Below, one piece after another: positions 1-8,718 of a DNA stretch of 64,000 nt. Numbering within the stretch: position 1 is the stretch's first letter; every line of letters starts with the position of its first letter. Made by a program: the position numbers and the translations under genes. The notes below the pieces were generated by a model. The model saw only the letters and a list, made by a program, of their open reading frames with translations. It did no database searches and was not told the origin of the DNA. Source of the stretch: Streptomyces sp. SCSIO 75703 (GTDB lineage Bacteria; Actinomycetota; Actinomycetes; Streptomycetales; Streptomycetaceae); the NCBI RefSeq assembly GCF_036607905.1, contig NZ_CP144555.1, forward strand, positions 4,340,001 to 4,404,000. The letters are read 5' to 3'.

Positions 1-93
1 CGCCGCACCGGCGTCGTCGAGGCGCCCGGGGGCGGCGGCGCGGTCCCGCGCCAGCGTGCGCGCGGCGACGACGATCGGAGGCCCGTGGCATGA
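1..93 (+). CDS. C-terminal end of an upstream gene (partial, unknown)
   Basis: An open frame enters from the left edge and stops at TGA 91-93. That stop overlaps the acyltransferase ATG at 90 by four bases (ATGA), the usual sign of a translationally coupled operon. The 30 visible residues are Gly/Arg/Ala rich and carry no recognisable motif, so no product can be named. Support is the junction geometry only. Confidence 0.5.
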   Translation, partial: RRTGVVEAPGGGGAVPRQRARGDDDRRPVA

Positions 94-1562
94 CCCACGG
101 ATACCCGCCCGGCACCGGCAGGAGCCCGGAGCCGGCCGGCCCCTACGGAACCCGCCCGCCGGGCCGCCCCGGCGCGGACCCCTACGGTGCCGCGCCGGGG
201 ACCGGCCGCGCCGCCGGGGCGGGGGCGCCCCACGCCATCCCGTGGCAGAAGACCGCCGGGGCCGCCGGGATCGCCGAGAGCGCCGGGACCGCCGGGAGCG
301 GGTGGGCCGCCGCGACCGGCGCGCACGCCGGCACCGGCTTCGGCGAGGCGGCCGGGACCGCCGGCGCCGCGGAGCCCGCCGCCGAGGCGCCCGCCCCGGC
401 CCGGCCCGGCCGGGACCGCTACCTGGACGTGCTGCGTTCCGTCGCCCTGGTCCGGGTGGTGGTCTACCACCTGTTCGGCTGGGCCTGGCTGACCGTGCTC
501 TTCCCCTCGATGGGCGTGATGTTCGCGCTCGCCGGCTCGCTGATGGCGCGCTCGCTCAAGCGGCCGGCGGCGAGCGTGATCCGCAGCCGCGTGCGGCGCC
601 TGCTGCCGCCGATGTGGGCGTTCGCCGCGGTGGCGCTGTCCCTGGTGTTCGCGGGCGGCTGGAACCCCCGGGAGGACCCCGACCACGGCGGCACCTGGGG
701 CCTGCTGTCCCTGCTGAACTACATCGTCCCGATCGGCGCCCCGCCCTACCCGGCCGAGACGGGGTTCCCCGGCGGGCTGCTGGAGAGCGGCTGGGCGGTG
801 GATGCCGTCGGACCGCTCTGGTACCTGCGCGCCTACCTGTGGTTCGTGCTCGCCTCCCCGCTGCTGCTGTGGGCCTTCCGCCGGGCGCCCTGGCCGACGC
901 TGCTCGCCCCGCTCGGGCTGACCGCGATCGTCGGCACCGGCCTGGTCACCCTCCCCGGGGAGACCGGCAACGCGGTCACGGACTTCGCGGTCTACGGCGG
1001 CTGCTGGGTGCTCGGCTTCGCCCACCACGAGGGCATGCTCCAGCGGATCCCCCGGTACGTCACGGTCTCCTGCGCCTCCCTGGTGATGGCCTTCGGGCTG
1101 TGGTGGGCCTCGGGCCACCTGGGCCCGGACGGCTGGGACCTCAACGACATCCCGCTCGCGCAGGCCGCCTGGTCCTTCGGCTTCGTCGTGATCCTGCTCC
1201 AGTACTCGCCGTCCTGGCGGGAACTCCCCGGCCGGCTCGCCAAGTGGGACAAGCTGATCACGCTCTCCAACAACCGCGCGGTCACGATCTACCTGTGGCA
1301 CAACCTCCTCATCCTGCTGACCGTGCCCGTCATCGACCTGATGTACCGGCTGCCGTTCATGCAGAGCGAGCGGGCCTCCGCCGCCCTGGACAGCGCCTCC
1401 TCGCTGTGGATGTTCGCCCTGGTCTGGCCGCTGATCGGCCTGTCGGTGCTGGCCGTCGGCTGGATCGAGGACCTCGCGGCGAAGCGCCGGCCGAGACTGT
1501 GGCCGAACGGCGGCGGCCCGGCCGGCAGGGGCGGCGCCACACGGTCGGCCCGCCGGGGCTGA
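90..1562 (+). CDS. Acyltransferase family 3 (OafA/YrhL-like) integral membrane protein
   Basis: A 490-residue protein. The first 110 residues are a Gly/Ala/Pro-rich cytoplasmic tail without fold. It is followed by RDRYLDVLRSVALVRVVVYH (about 110-130), the usual opening of acyltransferase-3 proteins with an Arg/Asp pair and a membrane-embedded His. About ten hydrophobic segments follow to residue 470. The family transfers acyl groups to sugars, glycolipids or antibiotics at the membrane; the acceptor cannot be read here. The ATG at 90 is preceded by GGAG (77-80) and overlaps the stop of the upstream frame by 4 nt, so the gene is probably an operon member. The long disordered N terminus is common in actinobacterial members. 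Confidence 0.85.
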   Translation: MTHGYPPGTGRSPEPAGPYGTRPPGRPGADPYGAAPGTGRAAGAGAPHAIPWQKTAGAAGIAESAGTAGSGWAAATGAHAGTGFGEAAGTAGAAEPAAEAPAPARPGRDRYLDVLRSVALVRVVVYHLFGWAWLTVLFPSMGVMFALAGSLMARSLKRPAASVIRSRVRRLLPPMWAFAAVALSLVFAGGWNPREDPDHGGTWGLLSLLNYIVPIGAPPYPAETGFPGGLLESGWAVDAVGPLWYLRAYLWFVLASPLLLWAFRRAPWPTLLAPLGLTAIVGTGLVTLPGETGNAVTDFAVYGGCWVLGFAHHEGMLQRIPRYVTVSCASLVMAFGLWWASGHLGPDGWDLNDIPLAQAAWSFGFVVILLQYSPSWRELPGRLAKWDKLITLSNNRAVTIYLWHNLLILLTVPVIDLMYRLPFMQSERASAALDSASSLWMFALVWPLIGLSVLAVGWIEDLAAKRRPRLWPNGGGPAGRGGATRSARRG

Positions 1563-1673
1563 CCCTCGGGGGCCGGTCCGGCGCAGGACCGGCCCCGGAG
1601 CCGCCGTACCCGGCGGCGCACCGTCGTGCGAGACTGCCCCGATCGCGGCGGTGAACAGGGAAAGCAGGTGGGG

Positions 1674-2636
1674 ATGAGCAAGCGCCAGACGCAGAAACTG
1701 CTGCGCATGATGGCGGGCGGAGAGCCGGTCGAGCTCACCAGTCCGATGGCGTCCGTCCGGAAACTCGCCCGACTCGCCTTCCTGGCCCAGCAGTTCGGCT
1801 ACGAGTACGCGGACGTCCGGCAGGGCTCGGGACGCAACGCCGCCCTGACGATGCTGCTCGTGCCCGACCCGTCCCCGCAGGCGCGCTCCCGGGCCGTCCA
1901 GAACTGGGCGCAGTACCCCAACGCCCACGACGGCGTCTCCCTGCCGCCCCTCGTCCCCGACGCCTTCGAACTCCTCAAGGCCCGCATCAACTTCGACCTC
2001 ACCGGCAAGAACGCCGAGAAGCGCATGGGGTACGGCGCGGCGGGCGTCACCGTCGGCTGCGTGATCCTCGCCCTGCGGGCGGGCGGCGACGGCGGCGCGT
2101 TCGCCGTGGCCGGGATCGTCTGGGCCCTCGTGATGGCGCTCCTCGGCGTGGGCCTCGTCGTCACCCGCAAGCGCAACGCCACGTTCGGGGCCCGGCTGCG
2201 CGCCGCCGGGTTCCGGCCGGTCACCGACGAGAGCGGGCGGGTGCGCTACCTGCCGCCCGGCACGCCCCCCGCCGGAGCGCCCGGCCCCGGCGGACCCTAC
2301 GGTCACCAGGCCCCCGCGGGCCCGCGGGCCCAGGGCTACGGCCACCCCGCTTCGCCCCCGTACCCGCCGCAGGCGCCCGGCGGTCACCCGCATACCCCGC
2401 AGGCGCCTGCGCCCCAGGCCCAGGGGCCGTACGGGCAGCAGCCGCCCGGCCCCTACGCCCCCGGGCCGTACGCGCGGCAGCCGTACCCGCCCCAGCATCA
2501 GCCGTACCCCCAGCAGCCGTACCCCCAGCAGCCCTACGGGCAGCAGCCGTACGGGCAGCCGCCGGCCCAGCCCCCTCACCCGCAGCAGCCCCTCCAGCAG
2601 AATCCGCACTGGCAGCCCCAGCCGCCACAGGGCTGA
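1674..2636 (+). CDS. Membrane protein with Pro/Gln-rich tail (unknown function)
   Basis: A 320-residue protein starting at ATG 1674 (MSKRQTQKLL), behind an AGGTGGGG stretch. An upstream in-frame ATG at 1626 is less likely because it lacks a ribosome site. Residues 1-120 are a soluble, mostly helical domain. Two close hydrophobic segments follow (about 122-165). From about 200 the protein is a low-complexity Pro/Gln/Tyr/Gly tail with repeated QQPYPQQPYG-type units. Such tails are frequent on Streptomyces membrane proteins and may serve in protein-protein contacts. No enzymatic motif is visible and I do not recognise a named family. Confidence 0.75.
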   Translation: MSKRQTQKLLRMMAGGEPVELTSPMASVRKLARLAFLAQQFGYEYADVRQGSGRNAALTMLLVPDPSPQARSRAVQNWAQYPNAHDGVSLPPLVPDAFELLKARINFDLTGKNAEKRMGYGAAGVTVGCVILALRAGGDGGAFAVAGIVWALVMALLGVGLVVTRKRNATFGARLRAAGFRPVTDESGRVRYLPPGTPPAGAPGPGGPYGHQAPAGPRAQGYGHPASPPYPPQAPGGHPHTPQAPAPQAQGPYGQQPPGPYAPGPYARQPYPPQHQPYPQQPYPQQPYGQQPYGQPPAQPPHPQQPLQQNPHWQPQPPQG

Positions 2637-2684
2637 GCCGGGGACGCGCCGCCGCTGCCTACGACGGGAACGGGACGGACGACA

Positions 2685-3698
2685 GTGACGCACGACGACG
2701 CACAGCAGCACGCCGGGACCCCCGAGGCCGCCGGGACCCCCGGGAACACCGAGGCTCCCGGGACCCCCGGGGCCGTCGGCTCGCCGGACGCGCGGCGGAC
2801 GGACGGGGAGGACCGGGCCGGCGGGGGGCGGCGCGGACAGACCGCGGAGGAGCCGCCGCCGCTCGCCGGGTTCACCGTCGGGGTGACCGCCGCCCGCCGG
2901 GCCGAGGAGTTCGCCGCGCTGCTGCGACGGCGCGGCGCCGAGGTCGTGCACGGCCCCGCCCTGCGCACCGTGCCCCTCGCCGACGACACCGAACTGCTCG
3001 CCGCGACCCGCCGGTTGACCGAGCGGGCCCCCGACGTGGTGGTCGCCAACACCGCCGTCGGCTTCCGGGGCTGGCTGGAGGCGGCCGAGGGATGGGGACT
3101 CGGCCCGGCCCTGCTCGACCGGCTGCGCGCGGCCGAACTCCTCGCCCGCGGGCCCAAGGTCACCGGTGCCATCCGGGCCGCCGGACTCACCGAGCGCTGG
3201 TCGCCCGCCTCCGAGGCCCTGGCGGAGGTGCGGGACCGGCTGCTGGCCGAGGGCGTCGACGGCCGCCGCGTCGCCGTCCAGCTCCACGGCGAACCCCTCA
3301 CCGAGTTCGTGACCGCGCTGCGGGACGGCGGCGCCGACGTGGTCGAGGTGCCCGTCTACCGGTGGCTGCCGCCGAAGGACCCGGCCCCGCTCGACCGGCT
3401 GCTGGACGCCCTCCTCGAACGCCGCCTGGACGCCGTCACCTTCACCAGCGCGCCCGCCGCCGTCTCCCTGCTCTCCCGCGCCCGGGAACGCGGCCTGCTG
3501 GACGGGCTCCTCGCCGCCCTCGGCCACGAGGTGCTCGCCGCCTGCGTCGGCCCGGTCACCGCCGCGCCGCTCGCCGACCGGGGCGTCCCCACCGTCCACC
3601 CCGAGCGCTTCCGCCTCGGCCCGCTCGTCCAGCTCCTGTGCCGGGAACTCCCCGGACGGGCCCGGCCCGCGGGCGGGGCCGGGCACCCGAAGGGCTGA
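2685..3698 (+). CDS. Uroporphyrinogen-III synthase (HemD)-like protein
   Basis: A 337-residue protein with GTG start at 2685. The first about 60 residues are disordered and rich in TPG repeats. From LAGFTVGVTAARRAEEF onward it has the two-lobed HemD fold signature: GVTAARR opening, VVVANTAVGFRGW in place of the usual FTS motif, and later VTFTSAPAAVSLL, the typical HemD phosphate-binding loop. HemD closes hydroxymethylbilane to uroporphyrinogen III in haem, sirohaem and B12 synthesis. The other hem genes are not adjacent, so this may be a paralogue of the hem-operon enzyme rather than the housekeeping copy. Some Streptomyces paralogues carry a C-terminal winged-helix regulatory domain; this one ends without it. 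Confidence 0.75.
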   Translation: MTHDDAQQHAGTPEAAGTPGNTEAPGTPGAVGSPDARRTDGEDRAGGGRRGQTAEEPPPLAGFTVGVTAARRAEEFAALLRRRGAEVVHGPALRTVPLADDTELLAATRRLTERAPDVVVANTAVGFRGWLEAAEGWGLGPALLDRLRAAELLARGPKVTGAIRAAGLTERWSPASEALAEVRDRLLAEGVDGRRVAVQLHGEPLTEFVTALRDGGADVVEVPVYRWLPPKDPAPLDRLLDALLERRLDAVTFTSAPAAVSLLSRARERGLLDGLLAALGHEVLAACVGPVTAAPLADRGVPTVHPERFRLGPLVQLLCRELPGRARPAGGAGHPKG

Positions 3699-3828
3699 CG
3701 GGGCGCCCCCGGGGCCACCGGGTGCGGCAGGAGGGGTTCCGGGCGAGGCCCGGGAAGGGCACTGTAGGGGGAACGCTTCCCGCTCCCTTTCGCCCGCCCC
3801 CGGGCACCACCTAGGCGGTGACAGGAAC

Positions 3829-4467
3829 ATGGCACTGGGTACGGCCGGCGCCCCGTCCGAGCCGCGGTTCGACACCGGACGGGTCTGCCTGGACCTCCTC
3901 GCCACCACCCACCCCGCGGAACGGCTCGGCTCGGTCGCCGCGCTCCGCACGTGGATCGCGCACTCCGGGCTGGTGCCGCCGGGCACCCCCCTCGCCCACG
4001 CCGACCCCTCCTGGCTCACGGGCTTCCGCGAACTGCGCTGCCGCACCGCCCAACTGGTGCGCGCCCACGCCCCGTCCGCCGCCCCCGGCACCCGGCCCCG
4101 CGAGGAGGCGGCCCGCCCGTACGAGGCCGCCCGCCCCTACGACCTCGCCCTCGTCCGCGTCAACGACCTCGCCCGCGCGGCGCCCCCGGCGGTCCGCGCG
4201 GTGCGCGGCGAGGACGGCACGCTGACCCGGGCGCCGGCCGGCCCGCCCACCCGCACGGCGCTGCTCGCCGCCGTCGCCCGGGACCTGGTGGACCTGCTCA
4301 CCGACCCCGCCGCGCGGGCGGCGCTGCGGCAGTGCGAGGGTGACGACTGCCCCGTGGTCTACGTGGACGCCTCCCGGGGGCGCCGGCGCCGCTGGTGCTC
4401 CAGCGAGGTCTGCGGCAACCGGGAACGCGTCGCCCGGCACCGCCGTCGCGCCGCGGCGGCCCGCTGA
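3829..4467 (+). CDS. CGNR zinc-finger transcriptional regulator (ABATE domain)
   Basis: A 212-residue protein with ATG 3829 behind AGGAA. The N-terminal part (1-150) is the alanine-rich ABATE-type ligand domain. The C terminus (about 165-205) has the zinc finger CEGDDC...WCSSEVCGNRERV, with the four Cys ligands and the CGNR box that names the family, followed by an Arg-rich helix. These proteins are predicted stress-responsive transcription factors; targets are unknown. The gene stands alone, followed by a small hairpin and the sigU region. Confidence 0.85.
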   Translation: MALGTAGAPSEPRFDTGRVCLDLLATTHPAERLGSVAALRTWIAHSGLVPPGTPLAHADPSWLTGFRELRCRTAQLVRAHAPSAAPGTRPREEAARPYEAARPYDLALVRVNDLARAAPPAVRAVRGEDGTLTRAPAGPPTRTALLAAVARDLVDLLTDPAARAALRQCEGDDCPVVYVDASRGRRRRWCSSEVCGNRERVARHRRRAAAAR

Positions 4468-4562
4468 TCCCGGCCACCGGGCACCCTCCACCGCCGACGC
4501 GGCCGGCGCCCTCCATCGCCGACGCGGCCGGAGACCGCCCCGCCCCTCACGCTTCCGCCCCG

Positions 4563-4579
4563 CTTCCGCGTGGCGGAAG
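4563..4579. terminator. Hairpin after the CGNR gene
   Basis: A 7-bp perfect stem (CTTCCGC/GCGGAAG) with a GTG loop lies 96 nt after the CGNR stop. An A-rich stretch follows. It is plausible as a short terminator. Confidence 0.4.
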
Positions 4580-4670
4580 TGTGAAGAAAACACGGAGGTG
4601 ATGTGTCCCCTTGTCGGCCCACATGCCCCCGTTCGTCGCGGCAACCCTGAGAAAACTCCCACCTCGCGTT

Positions 4671-4695
4671 GAACACACGGCACTTCACGTCCGTA
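4671..4695 (+). promoter_or_regulatory. Possible ECF-type promoter upstream of sigU
   Basis: GAAC at 4671-4674 and CCGTA at 4691-4695 are separated by 16 nt. This resembles the AAC/CGT layout of ECF sigma promoters and would fit autoregulation of sigU. Both elements are short and could be chance matches. Confidence 0.25.
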
Positions 4696-4746
4696 CCGGA
4701 TGGGCGAGCGACCGACTGGGGGAACCCCCGGACATCGGAGGTGGGC

Positions 4747-5322
4747 GTGCGCAAGGATTCCGTCGTGGCCAATGGACGAGGAGCGAGGGCCCGACATCGC
4801 ATGTCCCCGTCCTCGGAGCCGGACGAGGAGTTGATGCGTGCGCTCTACCGTGAGCACGCCGGCCCCTTGCTGGCCTACGTGATGCGGCTGGTCGCGGGGG
4901 ACCGCCAGCGCGCCGAGGACGTGGTCCAGGAGACGCTCATCCGTGCCTGGAAGAACGCCGGTCAGCTCAATCGTGCGACCGGATCGGTACGCCCCTGGCT
5001 GGTGACGGTCGCCCGGCGCATCGTCATCGACGGCCACCGCAGCCGGCAGGCCCGGCCGCAGGAGGTCGATCCGTCGCCGCTGGAGGTCATCCCCGCGGAG
5101 GACGAGATCGACAAGGCGCTGTGGCTGATGACGTTGTCGGACGCGCTCGACGACCTGACCCCGGCTCACCGGGAGGTCCTCGTCGAGACGTACTTCAAGG
5201 GACGTACCGTCAATGAGGCGGCGCAGACGCTGGGCATACCCAGCGGCACCGTGCGGTCGCGGGTGTTCTACGCCCTGCGTTCGATGAAGCTGGCACTGGA
5301 GGAGCGGGGGGTGACGGCGTGA
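4747..5322 (+). CDS. sigU: ECF RNA polymerase sigma factor, SigU-type
   Basis: A sigma-70 family ECF factor of 191 residues if read from GTG 4747, which has GGAGG at 4737-4741 with ideal spacing. ATG 4801 is a possible shorter start. Region 2 is seen as MRALYREHAGPLLAYVMRLV with the DVVQETLIRAWKN core-binding/-10 helix. Region 4 is seen as LTPAHREVLVETYFKGRTV with an SGTVRSRVFYALRSM helix-turn-helix. The gene overlaps the zinc-containing anti-sigma gene by one base (TGATG), so the pair is cotranscribed and coupled. The order sigU, rsuA, helicase, malic enzyme, hupA, murA matches what I recall around S. coelicolor SCO2954, where SigU overactivity blocks aerial growth. The specific identity rests on that synteny. 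Confidence 0.8.
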   Translation: MRKDSVVANGRGARARHRMSPSSEPDEELMRALYREHAGPLLAYVMRLVAGDRQRAEDVVQETLIRAWKNAGQLNRATGSVRPWLVTVARRIVIDGHRSRQARPQEVDPSPLEVIPAEDEIDKALWLMTLSDALDDLTPAHREVLVETYFKGRTVNEAAQTLGIPSGTVRSRVFYALRSMKLALEERGVTA

Positions 5323-6158
5323 TGAGCGGTTACGGGGGATTCCAGGGGTTCGGCACGGGTGATTCGGGTAACTCTGCCCCTATGCAGGGGTCATCGGTGC
5401 CGAACGAACACGAGACCGTCGGAGCCTATGCCCTCGGCATCCTCGACGACGGCGAGGCGACCGCGTTCGAAGCGCACCTCGCCGGCTGCGAGTGGTGCGC
5501 CCGGCAACTCGACGAACTGGCCGGCATGGAGCCCATGCTCGCCGCCCTCGCGGACCTGCCGGACACCGGCACGCCCGAGATCGCGGAGTCGCTCGTGGCC
5601 CGGCCCAGCCCGCGGCTGGCCGAGAGACTGGCCGACGAGGTCGCCGAGCGCCGCGCGAAGAAGCGGCGCCGCAACTTCTACCTCGTGGGCACCGCCGCCG
5701 CGCTGATCATCGGCGGCCCCTTCGCGGCCGTGGCGACGACCGGCGGGGGCGGCGACGGCGGAGGCGGGCGGACCACCGAGGCGCGGACCACCGGGAGCCC
5801 GGCCGAGTCGGCCTTCGCCGCCATGCCCGACCGGATCACGGCGACCGACCCCACCACCGAGGTCAGCGCCACCGTCGCCCTGGAGAAGAAGGTCTGGGGC
5901 ACCGACGCGGTGGTCGAACTGAAGAACGTCAAGGGCCCGGAGAGGTGCTCCCTGATCGCCGTCGGCAAGAACGGCGAACGGGAGACCCTCGCCTCCTGGG
6001 CGGTCCCGAACGAGGGGTACGGCATCCCGGGCGCCACCACCGAGAAGGCCCGGGAACCGCTCTACGTCCAGGGCGGCGCCGCCTTCGAACCCAACCAGAT
6101 CGACCATTTCGAGATCATGACCTTCGACGGCAAACGGCTGGTCGAAGTGGACATGTAG
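5322..6158 (+). CDS. rsuA: Zinc-binding anti-sigma factor (ZAS family), RsuA-type
   Basis: A 278-residue membrane-anchored anti-sigma factor. The zf-HC2/ZAS motif H-x3-C-x2-C is visible as HLAGCEWC near residue 52-59, in a helical domain that normally clamps the ECF factor. One membrane segment (FYLVGTAAALIIGG, about 115-130) is followed by a Gly-rich linker and an about 130-residue extracytoplasmic domain (anti-sigma K type). ATG 5322 overlaps the sigU stop (TGATG); a GTG at 5319 is the alternative start. Together these imply that SigU is held at the membrane and released by regulated proteolysis or loss of zinc; the signal is not readable. Confidence 0.88.
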   Translation: MSGYGGFQGFGTGDSGNSAPMQGSSVPNEHETVGAYALGILDDGEATAFEAHLAGCEWCARQLDELAGMEPMLAALADLPDTGTPEIAESLVARPSPRLAERLADEVAERRAKKRRRNFYLVGTAAALIIGGPFAAVATTGGGGDGGGGRTTEARTTGSPAESAFAAMPDRITATDPTTEVSATVALEKKVWGTDAVVELKNVKGPERCSLIAVGKNGERETLASWAVPNEGYGIPGATTEKAREPLYVQGGAAFEPNQIDHFEIMTFDGKRLVEVDM

Positions 6159-6179
6159 GACGCGGCCCGTAGCCTCACG

Positions 6180-6231
6180 GGGCCCCCTTCGCGTACGGTT
6201 GACGGCTGCCCAGCACGTCAGAAGGGGGCCC
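6180..6231 (+). promoter_or_regulatory. Hairpin enclosing the helD ribosome-binding site
   Basis: GGGCCCCCTTC (6180-6190) and GAAGGGGGCCC (6221-6231) form a perfect 11-bp stem. The right arm contains the Shine-Dalgarno sequence of the next gene and ends one base before its GTG at 6233. The hairpin also lies 22 nt after the rsuA stop, so it could act as terminator, as translational lock, or both. Confidence 0.55.
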
Positions 6232-6232
6232 G

Positions 6233-8542
6233 GTGGCCGCACAGGCTCAACAGGATTCCGCGGTCGACTCGGTTCACACCGCCGCGCACGACTCCGTACG
6301 GGATCGGGAGATCTCCGGGGAGCAGGCACACCTGGACCGGGTGTACCGGCGCCTGGAGGAGAAGATCCACGAGGCGGAGTTCCTCATGCGCGACGCGGCG
6401 CAGCGCGGCCAGGTCGGCACGCCCGGCGCGCTCGCCGAGCGCGACGCCCAGGTCTTCCGGGCCGGCGTCCACCTCAACCGCCTCAACAGCGAGTTCGAGG
6501 ACTTCCTCTTCGGCCGGATCGACCTGCTGGCCGGCAAGGACGGCAAGAAGGGACCCGACGGCGCCTACACCGCCGTCGAGCCCGCCGACGGCGCCATCCG
6601 GCCGGACGACACCGCCGACATCGCCGAGACCCTGCACATCGGCCGCATCGGCGTCCTCGACGAGGACTACACCCCGCTCGTCATCGACTGGCGGGCCCCG
6701 GCCGCGGCCCCCTTCTACCGGTCCACGCCCGTCGACCCCGGCCGGGTGGTGCGCCGCCGGGTGATCCGCTCCAGGGGACGGCGCGTCCTCGGCGTCGAGG
6801 ACGACCTGATGCGCCCCGGGATCCGGGCCTTCCTGGACGGCCGCGAACTGCCCGCCGTCGGCGACGGTGCCCTGATGGCCGCCCTCGGGCAGGCCCGCAC
6901 CCACACGATGCGGGACATCGTCGCCTCCATCCAGGCCGAGCAGGACCTGGTGATCCGCGCCCCCGCCGCCTCCGTGACCCACGTCGAGGGCGGCCCCGGC
7001 ACCGGCAAGACCGCCGTCGCCCTGCACCGGGCGGCGTACCTGCTCTACCGGGACCGGCGCCGGTACGCGGGCGGCATCCTGATCGTCTCCCCGACCCCGC
7101 TGCTGGTGGCGTACACCGAGGGCGTGCTGCCCTCCCTCGGCGAGGAGGGGCAGGTCGCCATCCGCGCCCTCGGCTCCCTCGTCGACGGCGCCGAGGCCAC
7201 CCTCTACGACGCGCCCGCCACCGCCCGCGCCAAGGGCTCCGCCCGGATGCTCAAGGTGCTGCGCAAGGCCGCCCGCGGCGCGCTGGAACCGAGCGGTTCC
7301 CCGACCCGGCTGCGGGTCGTCGCCTTCGGCCGGCGGCTCGAACTGGAGGCCGAGGAGCTGGCCGGCATCCGGCGCGCCGTCCTCGGCGGCACCGCCCCCG
7401 TCAACCTGCTGCGCCCCCGCGCCCGCCGGCTGCTCCTGGACGCCCTGTGGGACGCCTCGGGCGCCGGCGCCCGCCACACCGACCCGGAACTCGCCGCCGA
7501 GCTGCGCTCCTCCTTCGACGAGGACGTCAGCTCCGAGGACGACTTCGTCGCCTTCCTCGACGCCTGGTGGCCCGAGCTGACCCCGGCGGCCGTGCTGGAC
7601 GCCATGGCCGACGAGAAGGCGCTCGGCCGCTGGGCCCGCCGGGTGCTCACCCCGGGCGAGGTGCGCCGGGTGGCGCGCTCCCTGCGGCGCGAGGGCCGCA
7701 GCGTGCACGACATCGCCCTGCTCGACGAGTTGCAGGCCCTGCTCGGCGCCCCCGCCCGGCCCCGCCCGCGGCGCGATCCGGACGCCTTCGACCAGTTCGG
7801 CGGTGTGGAGGAGCTGATGCCGCAGCGCGAGGAGAGCCGGCGCGAGCGCGCCGAGCGGCTTGCCCGGGAGCGCACCGAGTACGCCCACGTCATCGTCGAC
7901 GAGGCGCAGGACCTGACGCCGATGCAGTGGCGGATGGTGGGCCGCCGCGGCCGGCACGCCACCTGGACCGTGGTCGGCGACCCGGCCCAGTCCTCCTGGT
8001 CCGACCCGGACGAGGCGGCGGCGGCCCGCGACGAGGCCCTCGGCAGCCGCCCGCGCCGCCGCTTCCGCCTCACGGTCAACTACCGCAACCCGGCCGAGAT
8101 CGCCGAGCTGGCCTCCCGGGTGCTCGCCCTCGCCCTGCCCGGCGCCGCGGCGCCCTCCGCGGTGCGCTCGACCGGCGTGGAGCCCCGCTTCACCGTCGCG
8201 GGGGAGTCGCTCGCCGCCACGGTCCGCGAGGAGGCGGCGCGGCTGCTGGAGCGGGTCGACGGCACCGTCGGCGTCGTCGTCGCCATGCACCGGCGCGAGG
8301 AGGCCCGGCGCTGGCTCGACGGGCTCGGGGACCGGGTGGTGGCGCTGGGCAGCCTGGAGGCCAAGGGCCTGGAGTACGACGCGACGGTCGTCGTCTCGCC
8401 GGCGGAGATCGCCGACGAGTCGCCCGCCGGGCTGCGGGTGCTCTACGTGGCCCTGACCCGGGCCACCCAGCAGCTCACCCTCGTCTCCGGCGAGCGCGAC
8501 GAGCCGGACGCGCGGGGCGTGCCGGACCTCCTCCGCGACTGA
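6233..8542 (+). CDS. helD: HelD-type RNA polymerase motor ATPase (UvrD/Rep-like)
   Basis: A 769-residue superfamily-1 ATPase of the HelD class. An N-terminal coiled coil (about 20-60) inserts into RNA polymerase in characterised homologues. A HelD-specific segment follows (GRIGVLDEDYTPLVIDWRAP, about 138-157), then Walker A GGPGTGKTAVALHRAAYLLY (about 253), Walker B/motif II IVDEAQDLTPMQWRM (about 555) and a C-terminal UvrD motif VI region (RVLYVALTRATQQL). HelD proteins dislodge stalled RNA polymerase from nucleic acid, and some actinobacterial members (HelR) confer rifampicin tolerance. I see no rifampicin-associated inverted repeat upstream, which favours the housekeeping type. GTG start 6233 follows GAAGGGGG, part of a strong hairpin. 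Confidence 0.85.
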   Translation: MAAQAQQDSAVDSVHTAAHDSVRDREISGEQAHLDRVYRRLEEKIHEAEFLMRDAAQRGQVGTPGALAERDAQVFRAGVHLNRLNSEFEDFLFGRIDLLAGKDGKKGPDGAYTAVEPADGAIRPDDTADIAETLHIGRIGVLDEDYTPLVIDWRAPAAAPFYRSTPVDPGRVVRRRVIRSRGRRVLGVEDDLMRPGIRAFLDGRELPAVGDGALMAALGQARTHTMRDIVASIQAEQDLVIRAPAASVTHVEGGPGTGKTAVALHRAAYLLYRDRRRYAGGILIVSPTPLLVAYTEGVLPSLGEEGQVAIRALGSLVDGAEATLYDAPATARAKGSARMLKVLRKAARGALEPSGSPTRLRVVAFGRRLELEAEELAGIRRAVLGGTAPVNLLRPRARRLLLDALWDASGAGARHTDPELAAELRSSFDEDVSSEDDFVAFLDAWWPELTPAAVLDAMADEKALGRWARRVLTPGEVRRVARSLRREGRSVHDIALLDELQALLGAPARPRPRRDPDAFDQFGGVEELMPQREESRRERAERLARERTEYAHVIVDEAQDLTPMQWRMVGRRGRHATWTVVGDPAQSSWSDPDEAAAARDEALGSRPRRRFRLTVNYRNPAEIAELASRVLALALPGAAAPSAVRSTGVEPRFTVAGESLAATVREEAARLLERVDGTVGVVVAMHRREEARRWLDGLGDRVVALGSLEAKGLEYDATVVVSPAEIADESPAGLRVLYVALTRATQQLTLVSGERDEPDARGVPDLLRD

Positions 8543-8624
8543 GCCCGGCCGGCCCCCGGTCGTGTGACGTACGGAACGCGGGCCCGGACGCTTCCGGGGC
8601 GTGTGACGAACGAGACGGCGGCGG

Positions 8625-8640
8625 GGGGCCCGAAGGCCCC
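8625..8640. terminator. Short GC hairpin after helD
   Basis: GGGGCC and GGCCCC pair around a CGAA tetraloop, about 80 nt after the helD stop. It probably helps termination together with the stronger hairpin 25 bp downstream. Confidence 0.45.
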
Positions 8641-8664
8641 GCGGGAGAGGGGGCCGAGACAGGT

Positions 8665-8696
8665 GAGAGGCCCGTGCCGTGCGGCGCGGGCCTCTC
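8665..8696. terminator. Strong hairpin terminator after helD
   Basis: GAGAGGCCCG (8665-8674) pairs perfectly with CGGGCCTCTC (8687-8696). The interior GCCG/CGGC extends the stem across a T-G wobble. This is a typical T-less Streptomyces terminator. Confidence 0.7.
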
Positions 8697-8718
8697 TCGT
8701 GGTCTCACGGAATTCCAG

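Noticed and set aside
6159..6232. Rifampicin-associated element upstream of helD
   Set aside because: The inverted repeat present there is GGGCCCCCTTC/GAAGGGGGCCC, which includes the ribosome site and does not match the known element as I recall it.
6218..8290. 690-codon minus-strand frame opposite helD
   Set aside because: Shadow of a well supported gene; no motif and no ribosome site.
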